Shown one piece after another: positions 1 to 10,400 of a DNA stretch of 56,126 nucleotides. The notes below the pieces were generated by a model. That model worked only from the letters and a program-made list of their open reading frames with translations. It was not told the origin of the DNA and did not search any database. Each line of letters opens with the position of its first letter. Within the stretch, counting starts at the first letter, position 1. The translations under genes and the position numbers were made by a program. Origin of the DNA: Saccharothrix sp. ST-888 (lineage in GTDB: Bacteria; Actinomycetota; Actinomycetes; Streptomycetales; Streptomycetaceae); NCBI RefSeq assembly GCF_000955975.1, contig NZ_JYJF01000039.1, positions 1 through 56,126 on the forward strand, in the 5' to 3' direction.

Positions 1-141
1 GGGAGCGGCCGCCTGCTGGACGACCGGGGCTGCCTGAGTCACCGGCTGGGACGCGGCCGAGGCGAAGGTGAGGCCGGTCGCGGCCAGGACCGCGGCGGTT
101 CCGGCGGCCGCGGTGATGGCGGTGGCGCGGGTGATCTTCAT
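1..141 (-). CDS. Secreted protein, N-terminal part only (runs off left edge)
   Basis: The minus-strand ATG at 139-141 is preceded by a good ribosome binding site (AGGAGAGG). It opens 47 codons that continue past the window edge. The product starts MKITRATAITAAAG, has a basic n-region and an Ala-rich hydrophobic core, then a probable cleavage site near FASAAS and a Gln/Pro/Ala-rich stretch (QAAPVVQQAAAP). This is a classical Sec signal peptide followed by a low-complexity linker. Small secreted proteins and cell-wall hydrolases of Streptomyces often start like this. The mature domain lies outside the window, so no function is assigned. Confidence 0.75.
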   Translation of the reverse strand, partial: MKITRATAITAAAGTAAVLAATGLTFASAASQPVTQAAPVVQQAAAP

Positions 142-699
142 GGAACCTCTCCTGATTTATGAGCGATCGACTGGGTCGTCGACGTGATTTGAACGTACCG
201 ACGGCTGTCATATCGGGCATGTCGAAGGTCCGGCGCTGGGGGGCCGAACGGGGTACCGGTGCAAGGCTTAGGGACGACAGACGAAATGTCAGATCATAGG
301 AAAAATAAGGAAGTTGACGGAGCCATTGATCCACCTGGTTGAACCTGACACCTGCTCACGCCTTCGGCCCCAGGACGCCTGGATCTGCCGATGCGATGAG
401 CTGAGTCGCCATCATGGATGCGGCGCCTCCGGGGGGGGATCCCGGCCTGCCGACGCCTGCGCCCACAGGCCATGCCCCGCCATGCACGGCGGTCGGCCAG
501 GTCCACCAGGTCCGTACGGTCGAGGGCGCGAGGCGCCCGGGGCCTGGACGACCTGCACCGAGTCCAGCAGGCCGCCGGAGGCGGTAACAGCCCGTCAGCC
601 CCCCTGCCGAGCGGGCCCGAGAGTGGCAGTCGCCGCCCCCTCCTGACAGGCACCGGCGCATCCTCGGCAAGATCCGCATGAACGCCCGGCACGCGACCA

Positions 700-885
700 C
701 ACTCCCGCGAGCCCTGCTCGTGCCGGCGAACGCGGAGAGATCAGCGAAATCGCGTGGGTCCACCCGGACGACGTCCCCCACCGGTGCGAGCCCGACCAGA
801 CCCGCCGCATCAAGGCCGCCTCAACCGCCTCGCCGACCCGACCGCGCCCGTGTACCACGTCGAGGGCTACGCGATCACGGCCTGA
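700..885 (+). pseudogene. NUDIX hydrolase C-terminal remnant, frameshifted
   Basis: From about 700 one frame reads ...ARAGERGEISEIAWVHP, then DDVPHRCEPDQTRRIKAA up to about 808. Coding sense then continues in another frame as LNRLADPTAPVYHVEGY, ending at the TGA at 883-885. One missing C in gccgcctcaac (gcc gcc ctc aac expected) explains the shift. The GE-S-E--WV segment and downstream acidic stretch resemble the C-terminal part of actinobacterial NUDIX hydrolases. The Nudix box itself is not recognisable upstream, so the 5' part is lost or scrambled. The family call rests on partial similarity. Confidence 0.45.
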
Positions 886-1006
886 CGGCCAGCTCTCAAC
901 TCCCCTCCAGGACCTGCCGAATGGGACCGCGCGGGCGCCACAGCGGGCCCTGCTCGGGCCGTACCTGCGGTGGCAGGTCGGTACGGGAACAGCACTCCTG
1001 AGGCCG

Positions 1007-1045
1007 CCCCCGACCGGCCGTGTGCTGCTGACGGCCGGTCGGGGG
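1007..1045. terminator. Perfect 15-bp GC-rich hairpin
   Basis: Arms 1007-1021 and 1031-1045 are exact inverted repeats (CCCCCGACCGGCCGT / ACGGCCGGTCGGGGG) around a 9-nt loop. There is no T-run, which is usual in Streptomyces. It may have ended a gene now decayed upstream. Confidence 0.55.
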
Positions 1046-1562
1046 CCTTCCGACTGTGAGAGGAGAGAGCCATGTCGTACTCGACAGCGGAGGCCCTCCG
1101 GACCTGTAGCCCGCGCCGGGACCGGATGCCGACGCCCTTGCCGTCCCGCACGCGGCGGTTGAACGGCACCGTGATCACCCCCACCATCACGCGGGACGCC
1201 ATCCTAGAGCTCACCCTGCAGCAAGCTGTAGCCTCAGCCCTCGGGCGTGGGAGCACTGCTGTCCGAAGTCTGATCAATAAGTGTCCTCGGTCCCATGACG
1301 AGGCCACCACGGGCGCTCACCGGCCGAGCACCCTCCAGCACGCCGGCCGCTCGCGATTCGGATCCGCCACCGCAGGCGATCTTCCGGCTCCAGCTGGTAC
1401 GGCTCAGCCCGCTTCGCGATGTCACGTGAGGACGGAGCGCGGCGACCGGCTGCCTCCGGAGCGGGCCGACTCGGCCTGTCTGCCCTGGTCCAAGGGCAAG
1501 TCCGGCGGCCGGTGGGTCACGCGGTGGGTCACGTGACTGCTGAACCGTGGCCGAGAAAACAG

Positions 1563-1588
1563 AAAGACCCCTGTAAACAGGGGTCTTT
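1563..1588 (-). terminator. Terminator of tRNA-Leu
   Basis: Arms 1563-1573 and 1578-1588 (AAAGACCCCTG / CAGGGGTCTTT) form a perfect 11-bp stem with a TAAA loop. It lies 2 nt beyond the tRNA 3' end and is followed on the minus strand by a T-rich stretch. This is a classical intrinsic terminator for the tRNA transcript. Confidence 0.85.
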
Positions 1589-1590
1589 GC

Positions 1591-1677
1591 TGGTGCGCGA
1601 GGGGGGAGTTGAACCCCCACGCCCTTGCGGGCACTGGAACCTGAATCCAGCGCGTCTGCCTATTCCGCCACCCGCGC
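1591..1677 (-). tRNA. tRNA-Leu, anticodon CAG
   Basis: The minus strand folds as a class II tRNA of 87 nt. The acceptor stem starts GCGCGGG and pairs with CTCGCGC before the discriminator A and an encoded CCA (1591-1593). The anticodon stem CTGGA/TCCAG encloses the loop TTCAGGT, giving anticodon CAG for CUG codons. A long variable arm (TGCCCGCAAGGGCG) and a T-arm with GGTTCAACTC are present. CUG is a major Leu codon in such GC-rich genomes. Confidence 0.96.
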
Positions 1678-1693
1678 ATCGGTGATGTCGTAG

Positions 1694-1699
1694 ATACTA
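1694..1699 (-). promoter_or_regulatory. Probable -10 element of tRNA-Leu
   Basis: TAGTAT on the minus strand lies about 17 nt upstream of the tRNA 5' end, the spacing expected for a tRNA promoter. No convincing -35 hexamer is visible, so this is tentative. Confidence 0.4.
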
Positions 1700-1875
1700 G
1701 CCGATCTTCGGACCACTCCGCACCGCCCCCGCAGTCCGCCGCCCTCGCCGGCTTCAACCGGGGCTCCGCCGCGTTCACCAGGACGGAAGAGTCCTTCCCT
1801 CCGTCCGCCGCCGGGGGCGCGACCCGGCTCTGCGGGCGCGCACCCGGAGGAGCGGGCGGACGGGGCGATCGGGGT

Positions 1876-2699
<824 letters not shown>

Positions 2700-2703
<4 letters not shown>

Positions 2704-3542
2704 CGCTCGACCTCCTCCGGGTCCGGTTGGGCCGCCTCCGCGCCCAGGTATGCCTCGACCACCGCCGGATCCCGCTGGATCTCGGCCGGGGTGCCCTCGG
2801 CGATCACCCGGCCGAAGTTGAGCACCGCGACCCGGTCGGCGACCGACATCACCAGGCGCATGTCGTGCTCGATGAGCAGCACGCCGACGCCGAGTTCGCG
2901 GTTGATCCGGCGGATCAGCGCGGTGAGTTCGAGCTTCTCGGTCGGGTTGGTGCCCGCGGCGGGTTCGTCCAGCAGCAGGACGCGGGGGCCGGTCGCGAGG
3001 GCACGGGCGATCTCCAGGCGGCGCTGGTCGCCGTAGGAGAGCGATCCGGCGCGCTCGTACCGGCGGGCGGCCAGGCCGACGAACTCCAGGAGCTGCTCGG
3101 CCCGTTCGCCGCTGGCCCGGTCGGCCCGGCGGGTGTGCGGCAGGCCGAGGGCGATGCCGAGCGGCCCGCTGCGCTCGCGGGTCTCGGCCGCGACCTTGAC
3201 GTTCTCCAGGGCGGTGAGCGCACCGAAGAGGCGGATGTTCTGGAAGGTCCGGGCGACGCCCAGCCGGTTCACCGAGTGCGGCTTGCGGCCGATCAGTTCG
3301 TGGGTCGCGCCCGACTCGTCGCGCAGGGTGACCCGGCCCTCCTGCGGGTGGTAGAAGCCGGTGAGCGAGTTGAACAGCGAGGTCTTGCCCGCGCCGTTGG
3401 GCCCGATCACGGCCAGGACCTCGCCGCGCCGCATCCGCAGGCTCACCTCGGAGAGCGAGGTGAGCCCGCCGAAGCGCAGGGTGACCCGGCTGGCCTCCAG
3501 CACCACCTCGTCCGTACCGGTTGCCGTGGTGGTGGTAGTCAC
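2700..3542 (-). CDS. livG: Branched-chain amino-acid ABC transporter, ATP-binding protein LivG
   Basis: First ATPase of the LIV importer, 280 residues. It shows Walker A GPNGAGKTS, the LivG-specific FNSLTGFYHP segment, ARTFQNIRLF (Q-loop region), the signature LSYGDQRRLEIARAL, Walker B VLLLDEPAAGTN and H-loop IEHDM. The signature LSYGDQRRLEIARAL is the LivG form rather than the LSGGEQQ form seen in LivF. It starts at an ATG overlapping the livM stop by four bases and ends in a four-base overlap with livF. The Thr-rich N-terminus is probably disordered. Confidence 0.95.
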
Positions 3543-4903
3543 TGTGCGTCCCCTGTCTGCACCGAAGACCGCGCCGGTGTCGGCTCACCGCGCCTGCGGC
3601 GCCGGGCCGGCAGCAGCCCCTGCGGCCGGTAGATCATCATGACCACCAGCAGCGCGCCCATGTACATGAAGCGGTCCTTCTGGTCCACCACGTCCTTGAG
3701 CGCGTGCGGCAGCCAGGCGAGCAGCCCGGCGCCGAGCAGCACCCCGGGAATCGAGCCCATCCCGCCGAAGATGACGTAGGCGAGCACCAGCACGGAGTAC
3801 AGCAGCGGGAAGTTCTCCGGGTTGATGAAGCCGACCTTGCTCGCGTAGACGACACCGGCGGCGCCGGAGGTGGAGGCGCCGATGGCGAAGGCCATCAGCT
3901 TGTACTTCACGGTGTCCACGCCGTGCGCGGCGGCGGCCACCTCGTCCTCGCGGATCGCCGCCCAGGTGCGGCCGACCTTGGAGTGTTCGAGGCGGCGCAG
4001 GACGAGTACGGCGAGCACGATCAGGCCGAGCAGCAGCCACCAGTAGTCCAGCGGGTCCAGCTTCCACCGGTACTGCACCGGGCCGAGGCCGACCGAGAAG
4101 TGCGGGATGCCGAAGACGCCGAGCGAGCCGTTGGTGAGTCCGTCGGAGTTCTTGGCGACCAGGTAGATGATCTCGTGGAAGCCGAGGGTGACGATGGCCA
4201 GGTAGTCGCCGCGCAGTCGCAGCGTCGGCCCGCCGAGCAGCACTCCGGCGATCAGGCAGGTGGCCATCGCCACCGGGATCACCAGGAAGGGGTTGAGCTC
4301 GAAGGGCGGCTTCACCGGCAGGTGGCCGGTCCAGAAGGCCGCGCTGTACCCGCCGATGGCGAAGAAGGCGACGAAGCCGAGGTCCAGCAGCCCGGCCCAG
4401 CCGATCACCACGTTGAGGCCGAGCGCCAGCAGGATGTAGATGCCGACCCAGTCCACCAGCACCTGGTTGGTGGCCCGGCTGAGCGCCAGCGGTACGAACA
4501 CCGCGAGGGCCAGTCCCACCAGGGCGGCGGTGACCCGCACGCCGCGCCGCCGGACGGCGAGCTCCCCGCCGCGGGCGATCGGCGCGGTCACGGGGGCCAA
4601 CAGCCGTACGGCGGCGGCCCGCAGGGGCGCACCGGTCTCGGCGAGTACCCAGGCCACCACACCGAGGCCGAGGCAGACCCAGAGCCGGCCGGAGGCGAGG
4701 GTGCCGCGCAGCGAGTACAGCAGGTCCTTTCCGTTGCCCTGCTCGCCGGTCATCACCGCGAGCAGGAGGCCCGCCGCCAGCAGTGCGCCGAGGCGCCGCA
4801 GGCGGGGCTGCCGGTACCAGCGCTCGCGGCGCAGCCCGGCCACCACCACGGCGGATACGGCCTTCGCCGGACGCTCGGTCCGTTGCTCGATCACGGCGCT
4901 CAT
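3539..4903 (-). CDS. livM: Branched-chain amino-acid ABC transporter permease LivM
   Basis: Permease subunit with about ten hydrophobic segments, 454 residues. The family core is clear: LGLNVVIGWAGLLDLG, GPTLRLRGDYLAIVTLGF and the EAA-like loop TWAAIREDEVAAAAHG that contacts the ATPases. The start was placed at the ATG at 4901-4903 because AGGAGG lies just upstream; the frame stays open to 5086 but that part is Arg-rich and unlike protein. About 100 residues precede the conserved core, with two or three extra membrane segments, as in many actinobacterial LivM proteins. It overlaps livG by four bases. The 187-bp gap to livH is the largest in the operon. Confidence 0.93.
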   Translation of the reverse strand: MSAVIEQRTERPAKAVSAVVVAGLRRERWYRQPRLRRLGALLAAGLLLAVMTGEQGNGKDLLYSLRGTLASGRLWVCLGLGVVAWVLAETGAPLRAAAVRLLAPVTAPIARGGELAVRRRGVRVTAALVGLALAVFVPLALSRATNQVLVDWVGIYILLALGLNVVIGWAGLLDLGFVAFFAIGGYSAAFWTGHLPVKPPFELNPFLVIPVAMATCLIAGVLLGGPTLRLRGDYLAIVTLGFHEIIYLVAKNSDGLTNGSLGVFGIPHFSVGLGPVQYRWKLDPLDYWWLLLGLIVLAVLVLRRLEHSKVGRTWAAIREDEVAAAAHGVDTVKYKLMAFAIGASTSGAAGVVYASKVGFINPENFPLLYSVLVLAYVIFGGMGSIPGVLLGAGLLAWLPHALKDVVDQKDRFMYMGALLVVMMIYRPQGLLPARRRRRGEPTPARSSVQTGDAQ

Positions 4904-5090
4904 GCGCCCTCCTCTCCGCCGGCCTCCGGCAGGGGGTGTCCCCGCCGCTCGTCGACCCTTTCGTGGACCATGCCCCGCCCGTCGGCCGCTCCGTGGAACG
5001 TGCGCCGCCCGACGGCTTCCGCCCGGCCGGCGGCCCGAGGGCGCCACCCGGCCGAAGGGACGGGAACGGGTGTTCCGGTGCCGCACCCGC

Positions 5091-6011
5091 TCATGCCGCC
5101 CTCCCGATCTTCACGCCGAGGATGCCGGCCGGACGGAACATCAGCACCCCGACCAGGACGACGAACGCGGCGACATAGCGCCACTCCTCGCCGAACAGCG
5201 GCACGTTGAAGCTCTCCACCAGGCCGAGCAGCAGGCCGCCGAGCATCGCACCGCGGATGTTGCCGACTCCGCCGAGGACGGCGGCGGCGAAGGCGGTGAT
5301 ACCGGGGTTGAAGCCCATGGTGAAGGAGACCTGGGTGTTGAGGCCGAACAGGAATCCGGCGACGCCGCCCAGCAGGCCGCCGATCACGAAGGTCCGCGAG
5401 ATCACCCGGTCGGTGTCCACGCCCATCAGGCTCGCCGTCTCGGGGTCCTGGGCCAGCGCCCGGATGCCCGCGCCCAGCCTGGTCCGGTTCACCAGCAGGT
5501 CGAGCCCGACCATCATGAGCAGCGCGCAGACCAGCAGCAGGAGTTGGGTGATCGTCACACGTGCGCCGAAGACCGTGAGGACGACGTTGTTGTCGTACAG
5601 GTGCGGCATCGGCAGCGGGTCGCGCCCGAAGAGCTTGCCCGCCAGGTTGTAGAGGAAGAAGGAGGCGCCGATCGCGCTGATCAGGAAGACCAGCTTCGGA
5701 GCGCCGCGCCGCCGCAGCGGCCGGTAGGCGACCTTCTCCAGGCCGTACGCGGTGGCGCCGCCGCAGAGCGCGGACACCACGAGCCCGACCAGCACCAGCA
5801 GGACGGAAATCGGCGCGGAGGGGTGCGCGGGGGTGAGCGAGGTCAGGACGATCAGGCTGCCGAAGCCGCCCAGCATGAACACCTCGCTGTGGGCGAAGTT
5901 GATCAGCTGCAGCACGCCGTAGACCAGGGTGTAGCCGATCGCGATCACGGCGTACAGGGCGCCCAGGGCGACCCCGGGGACCAGGTAGTCCCAGAACTCG
6001 TGGGGGGACAT
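5091..6011 (-). CDS. livH: Branched-chain amino-acid ABC transporter permease LivH
   Basis: Second permease of the LIV importer, 306 residues. Typical LivH segments are present: GVALGALYAVIAIGYTLVYGVLQ near the N-terminus, INFAHSEVFMLG, the EAA-type cytoplasmic loop RALAQDPETASLMGVD, and FAAAVLGGVGNIRGAMLGG near the C-terminus. The ATG at 6009-6011 lies 19 bp after the binding-protein gene, in line with one transcript starting upstream of livJ. Confidence 0.95.
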   Translation of the reverse strand: MSPHEFWDYLVPGVALGALYAVIAIGYTLVYGVLQLINFAHSEVFMLGGFGSLIVLTSLTPAHPSAPISVLLVLVGLVVSALCGGATAYGLEKVAYRPLRRRGAPKLVFLISAIGASFFLYNLAGKLFGRDPLPMPHLYDNNVVLTVFGARVTITQLLLLVCALLMMVGLDLLVNRTRLGAGIRALAQDPETASLMGVDTDRVISRTFVIGGLLGGVAGFLFGLNTQVSFTMGFNPGITAFAAAVLGGVGNIRGAMLGGLLLGLVESFNVPLFGEEWRYVAAFVVLVGVLMFRPAGILGVKIGRAA

Positions 6012-6030
6012 CGTGTCACTCTCCCCCGGC

Positions 6031-7203
6031 TCAGCTCGCGGCCAGCGTCAGGATGTTGCCCTGGTAGGCGATCCTGCCGCTCTCGACCCGGTACAGGAAC
6101 GCGGTCCGGTCCGGGAACTCGCCCTTGTCGTCGAAGCGGAAGCGCTTGGTCAGGCCCTTGTAGTCGGCGTGCCTGACCTTGTCGAGCAGGGCCTCCCTGG
6201 TGGCGTCGGTGCCCAGCGTCCGCAGCTGCTCGATCACCAGGTTGGTGACGTCGAAGGCCTCCGCCGAGTAGGTACCCGGGTCCACCTTGAACTCGGCCCG
6301 GTAGTCCTCGGTGAACTTCTTGATCCCCGGCTCCACGGTGGCGTCCACGCACGGGCAGGTCAGCAGCCAGCCCTCGGACGCGTCGCCGGCCAGGTCGATG
6401 AACTTCCGGTCGTTGGTGCCGTCGCTGGCGATCTTCGGCTTGTCGAAGCCCGCCTCCTTGAGCTTCTTGGCGAACGGCGCGGCGTCGGCGTAGAAACCGG
6501 CGTAGATCAGGCCGTCGGCACCGGAGTTCCTGGCGGCGGTGGCCACCGCGGTGTAGTCCGGGGTCTTCTGCGGGACGCTCTCGTGCACCACCTGCACTCC
6601 GGCCTTCTTCAGGTCCGCCTCGGCGACACCCGCCAGACCGACGCCGTACTCGGTCTTGTCGTCGACCAGGAAGACCTTCCTCGCCTTGACCTTCCGCGCG
6701 AGGTAGGCCGCCATCCCGCCGCCCTGGGCGTCGTCGTTGGGGATGCCGCGCAGGAAGGAGGTGAAGCCCAGGGTGGTCAGTGCGGGGCTGCTGGCCGAAG
6801 GGGTCAGCGCCACCAGGCCGGCCTGCGAGTAGAGCTCGCCGGCCGCCTTGGTCGGGGCGGAGAAGGCCGGGCCGATGGTCGCGATCACCTTGTCGTCGTC
6901 GATGATCTTCTGTGCGGCAGCGGGCGACTGGTCCGCACTGCCGGCATCGTCACCGGCCGCGTACGAGAGCGTGAACGGCAGGTCCCCACGTGCGTTGGCC
7001 TGCTTGATCGCGAGTTTGACGCCGTTCTCCATGTGGACGCCGAGCGCCGAGCTCTCCCCGGTCAGCGGCCCCTGGTAGGCGATCCGGTAGACCTTCTTGC
7101 CGCCGTCCGAGCCCGCGTCGTCGTCGCTCTTCGAACAGGCGCTCAGCGCCAGCGCGCCGACGATCAGCGGCGCGGCGGTCCGCAGAAGTCTTCTGTGCAG
7201 CAC
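6031..7203 (-). CDS. livJ: Branched-chain amino-acid ABC transporter substrate-binding lipoprotein
   Basis: Periplasmic-binding-protein type I (Leu/Ile/Val-binding) lipoprotein, 390 residues, that captures ligand outside the membrane for LivHMGF. It begins with a GTG after GGGGGAA. The N-terminal signal ends in the lipobox LSAC, so Cys22 or so is lipidated. The mature part opens KKVYRIAYQGPLTGESSALG, the usual first strand of the fold, and IGPAFSAPTKAAG and ALTPSASSPALT match ligand-contacting loops. It is first in the operon, so the promoter should lie in 7204-7487. The ligand may be any branched or polar amino acid. Confidence 0.94.
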   Translation of the reverse strand: MLHRRLLRTAAPLIVGALALSACSKSDDDAGSDGGKKVYRIAYQGPLTGESSALGVHMENGVKLAIKQANARGDLPFTLSYAAGDDAGSADQSPAAAQKIIDDDKVIATIGPAFSAPTKAAGELYSQAGLVALTPSASSPALTTLGFTSFLRGIPNDDAQGGGMAAYLARKVKARKVFLVDDKTEYGVGLAGVAEADLKKAGVQVVHESVPQKTPDYTAVATAARNSGADGLIYAGFYADAAPFAKKLKEAGFDKPKIASDGTNDRKFIDLAGDASEGWLLTCPCVDATVEPGIKKFTEDYRAEFKVDPGTYSAEAFDVTNLVIEQLRTLGTDATREALLDKVRHADYKGLTKRFRFDDKGEFPDRTAFLYRVESGRIAYQGNILTLAAS

Positions 7204-7487
7204 AACTTCCCCCTGGTTGAACGGTTCTGGCGGTACTACGGCGCAGCGGTCCGATCTCGCGCGGTCCCGCGCCGCTCGGTCCCACGGTCACGCGGTGGGC
7301 TCCGGCGGGCCGACTCCGGTGAGCCGGACGCGTGCCGAGTGCGCCGGAGGACCGGACGGCAGCGGTCTCTGCGCCAACTGCAGCCTTCTGCAGCGGCCGT
7401 GACTCTAGCCAGAGTCGAAGAGCGGACGGCAGAACCGAGTTGGCGCTATGTCACCTCGGTGTCCGGACGTCCGGGGGTTCCCGCAGG

Positions 7488-10400
7488 CTACGCAGCGGCC
7501 TCCCGGTCCTCCTCCGAACTCCCGTCGGCCGAACCGCCGTCCTTCGCCCCGGCGGCACTCGCTACCGCCACCGCCGGCCGCGGCTGTTCGGCTCCGCCCA
7601 GCCGCCCTGCTGTGGAGTCCGGCCGGGGCTCCCGCTGGGATCGGGCCACCCACCACCCCGCCAGTACGACGAGCAGGCCGACCCCGATCCTGATCAGCGC
7701 ACTCTCCGCGTCCTTGGGCGAGCGGTGCACCCACTCCCAGACCACGTAGCCCATCCCGGCGGCGACCGGTACGGCGAGGGCCAGGAGGCGCCGTCCGACG
7801 GTGCGGGCTCCCGGCGTCCACAGGGCCGCCGTGGACGCCCCGGCGAGCAGCAGCAGGACCCCTGCCAGCGTGAACGCCATCGGCAGTGCGGGCACCAGGA
7901 CCGCACAGGCGAGGAGCACCCCGCCCGCGGCGAGGGCGAGTTCCACGGCACGGGTGCCGAACCGGCTCCGGCGGGTGAGGAAGACGACCATCCCCCACAC
8001 CATCAGGGTGTAGCCCCGGAAGGCGGCGAGGATGATGCCGACCGGTCTGAACCGCGGCAGACCGGGGCGGCCCGCGCGAGGACGCAGGAGCTTCTGCGAG
8101 GTCGCGGTGTTCGCGGCGGCCGCCGCCGCGTGGGCGACCGTGCGGGCGAAGGTGTCGCTGCCCGCGTCGTCCGGAATCCGCTCACCGCCGATCCGCTCGG
8201 CCTCCCACCACAGCTGCCAGAGGTCCTCCGTCCTGAGCGTGCCCCCGGCGGCGTTCCGCTTGGCGTCGTAGAGCTCCAGCCAGATCCTGCCGTCGCGGGT
8301 GCGGTCGCTGTCGCCCTCGCCGCGGATCGAATCCGCCAGCGCGTCGAGGTCCTCCCGCAGGATGCCGGTCTGGGCCGACCGGCAGACCGCCCGGACGCAC
8401 GCGTGCAGGCCGGCCAGTCCGTTCGCGTCACCGGCCGTCTCGTTCACGTCGCCGTCCGGTCCTGGCAGGCTGCCCGCCTGGTCGGCTCCGCTCGGCGCCG
8501 GTGCGCCGGTCGGCCCCGGTGCGTCCGGTGCATCCGGTGGGACGACGGTGACGATGCTCTCGATGAAGCGTCTGCACTCCGCCGCGTCCTCGGCCTCCCA
8601 ACGCTCCGCCAGCCAGCCGCGGTCGCGGTCGCCCTTCGGACCGGTGGCGAGCGCGCAGGCCCGGATGAGCCCGAGCAGCTCGTCCACCCGCCTCCGCCGG
8701 AGCTCCGCAATCCGCTCGGCGGCCCGGTCGGCGGTCCGGTCGGCGGTCCGGTCCGTGGTCAGATCGGCGGCACGGTCGGCCGGGCTCGGCCCGTCGTCCG
8801 CCGTAACCGTCCCGCACTGCCGGAGCCGGTCGGGCGAGAGCAGCATCCGGACGATGTGAGCCGAACCGTCCATCCGCCCGTGCAGCCAGTCGTTGACCCG
8901 CCACGACGGACGGTAGAACGCACCGAAGTGGTGCAGCTGCTTCCCGGTCAGCAGTTGCGGTGTCATCGAGGAGAACTGGACCAGCTCCACCTCCTGCTCG
9001 ACGTCCTGGCTCGCGCCGGAGAAGGCGAGCTGCACGACGTCGAGCCGGAGCATCCGCTGCAACAGCTGCGCCTCCCCAGCCGCGCCCGGTCCCTCCACCG
9101 GCCCGTCGTCCGCCGACCCCTCCACCGGTCCGAACAGGTAGTCGTGGAGGGCTTCGAGCCACTGGCTCTCCACCCGTTCGGCTTCGACCAGCTGCGAGGT
9201 CCTGACCACGGCACCGATGGCCTGACGGCAGGTCCGCACCTGCTCGGCCACCGCCCCGGCCAGCTCGTACTGCCGCTGCCTGGGGTCGGCTCCCTCGTTC
9301 TCGGAGCGCGCGCTGTCCACCCACCCGTCGACGACCCGGCCGAGCCACCTCTGGAGCATGTCCCGGTTCGTCACCTTGCCGAACCGGTCCGACTCGCGCA
9401 TCGGCATCCTGGAGCACTCGTCCACCGCACCGTCCACCGCCCTCGGGTACTCCCGCCCGGGCGCGCCCGCCCAGTACAGGTCCATCAGGCGCCGGTTCCG
9501 GTGGATGTCCTCCAGCGTGGCGCCGAGGCCTCGGCGGGCCTCGACGATCTCCCGACGCTGCGGGGAGCCCATCGGCGACAGCTGGAGGGCCCGCCGCAGG
9601 ACGTCGACGGCCATGTCCGCCAGCCGCTCGACGGTCGTCATCCCCCAGTCCCAGTCCCCGCCCGTCCGGGTCAGGGCGGTGGCCAACGGGTCGGCGGGGA
9701 CGAACGATCCGTCCTGGCCCCGCATTTGCCGGATCAGCCCCCGCAGCACCTCGTCCAGCTCGCTCGGGCTCCAGCGGTGCTCCCCCACCGGCTGGCCCGC
9801 GGCGACGAGTCCGCCGATGGTCCGGGCGGCGTAGTCGATGCGGACGTCGACATACCCACTCCACGCCCGCTCGGACAGGTCCTCGGCGCCGCCCGTCATC
9901 GCGGCCGCGAGCCGGTCCCTGGCCCGCCGCCGGAACTGCACCGCCTCGTTGCGGGTGCGGATCTCGGTGAGCTCGCGCGACACCGAGTCGGTCGACCGCA
10001 GCCGGGTGAGCACACCGAGCAGGGCGTCCCGGGCGTGCGGGAGGTCCTCGGCGGTCGGAACCTGGGCGGGCAACGCCGTCGTCTCGGCCGGGTCGGGTAC
10101 GACGTAGGCGAGCACCCGCCGCACCTGCACTCCGCCGGGCTGGCGGTACACCGCCTCCAGCGCCGGGCGGATGGGCTTGTTGAGCAGCACCCCGCCGTCG
10201 AGGACGTACTGCGACTGACGGAAGTTGGCGCCACCCGCGGTGGACGGCCACGGGCCCTCGCCGGCGGCGGCGGGGGAGGCCGTCACCGCGACCCAGTGCG
10301 GTTCGAAGGCGCCCGGGAACGAGGAGGTGCACCGGGAGGCGACCGCCAGCTTCTCCACGACCTCGTCGGCGGTCAGGTCCCCGAGGGTGTCCGTGCCGTC

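Larger units (their letters stand above)
142..1562. other. Gene-poor, degraded stretch upstream of tRNA-Leu
   Basis: About 1.4 kb with no convincing intact gene. Short frames exist on both strands, but they are Arg/Pro-rich, mutually overlapping and unlike any family I recognise. A frame opening at 1072 has a plausible ribosome binding site (GAGGAGAGAG), yet its product looks random after about 50 residues. The stretch holds a NUDIX remnant (about 700-885) and a strong hairpin (1007-1045). The decay next to a tRNA 3' end would fit an old integration site, but no tRNA-end duplication was seen. Confidence 0.5.

Noticed and set aside
1072..1536. Open frame with a good ribosome binding site (MSYSTAEALRTC...)
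   Set aside because: Composition becomes random after a short distance and no family is recognised. It was kept only as part of the decayed region.
1591..1677. tRNA-Leu as a present-day integration site of a mobile element
   Set aside because: No integrase, no second copy of the tRNA 3' end and no element boundary was seen in the window.
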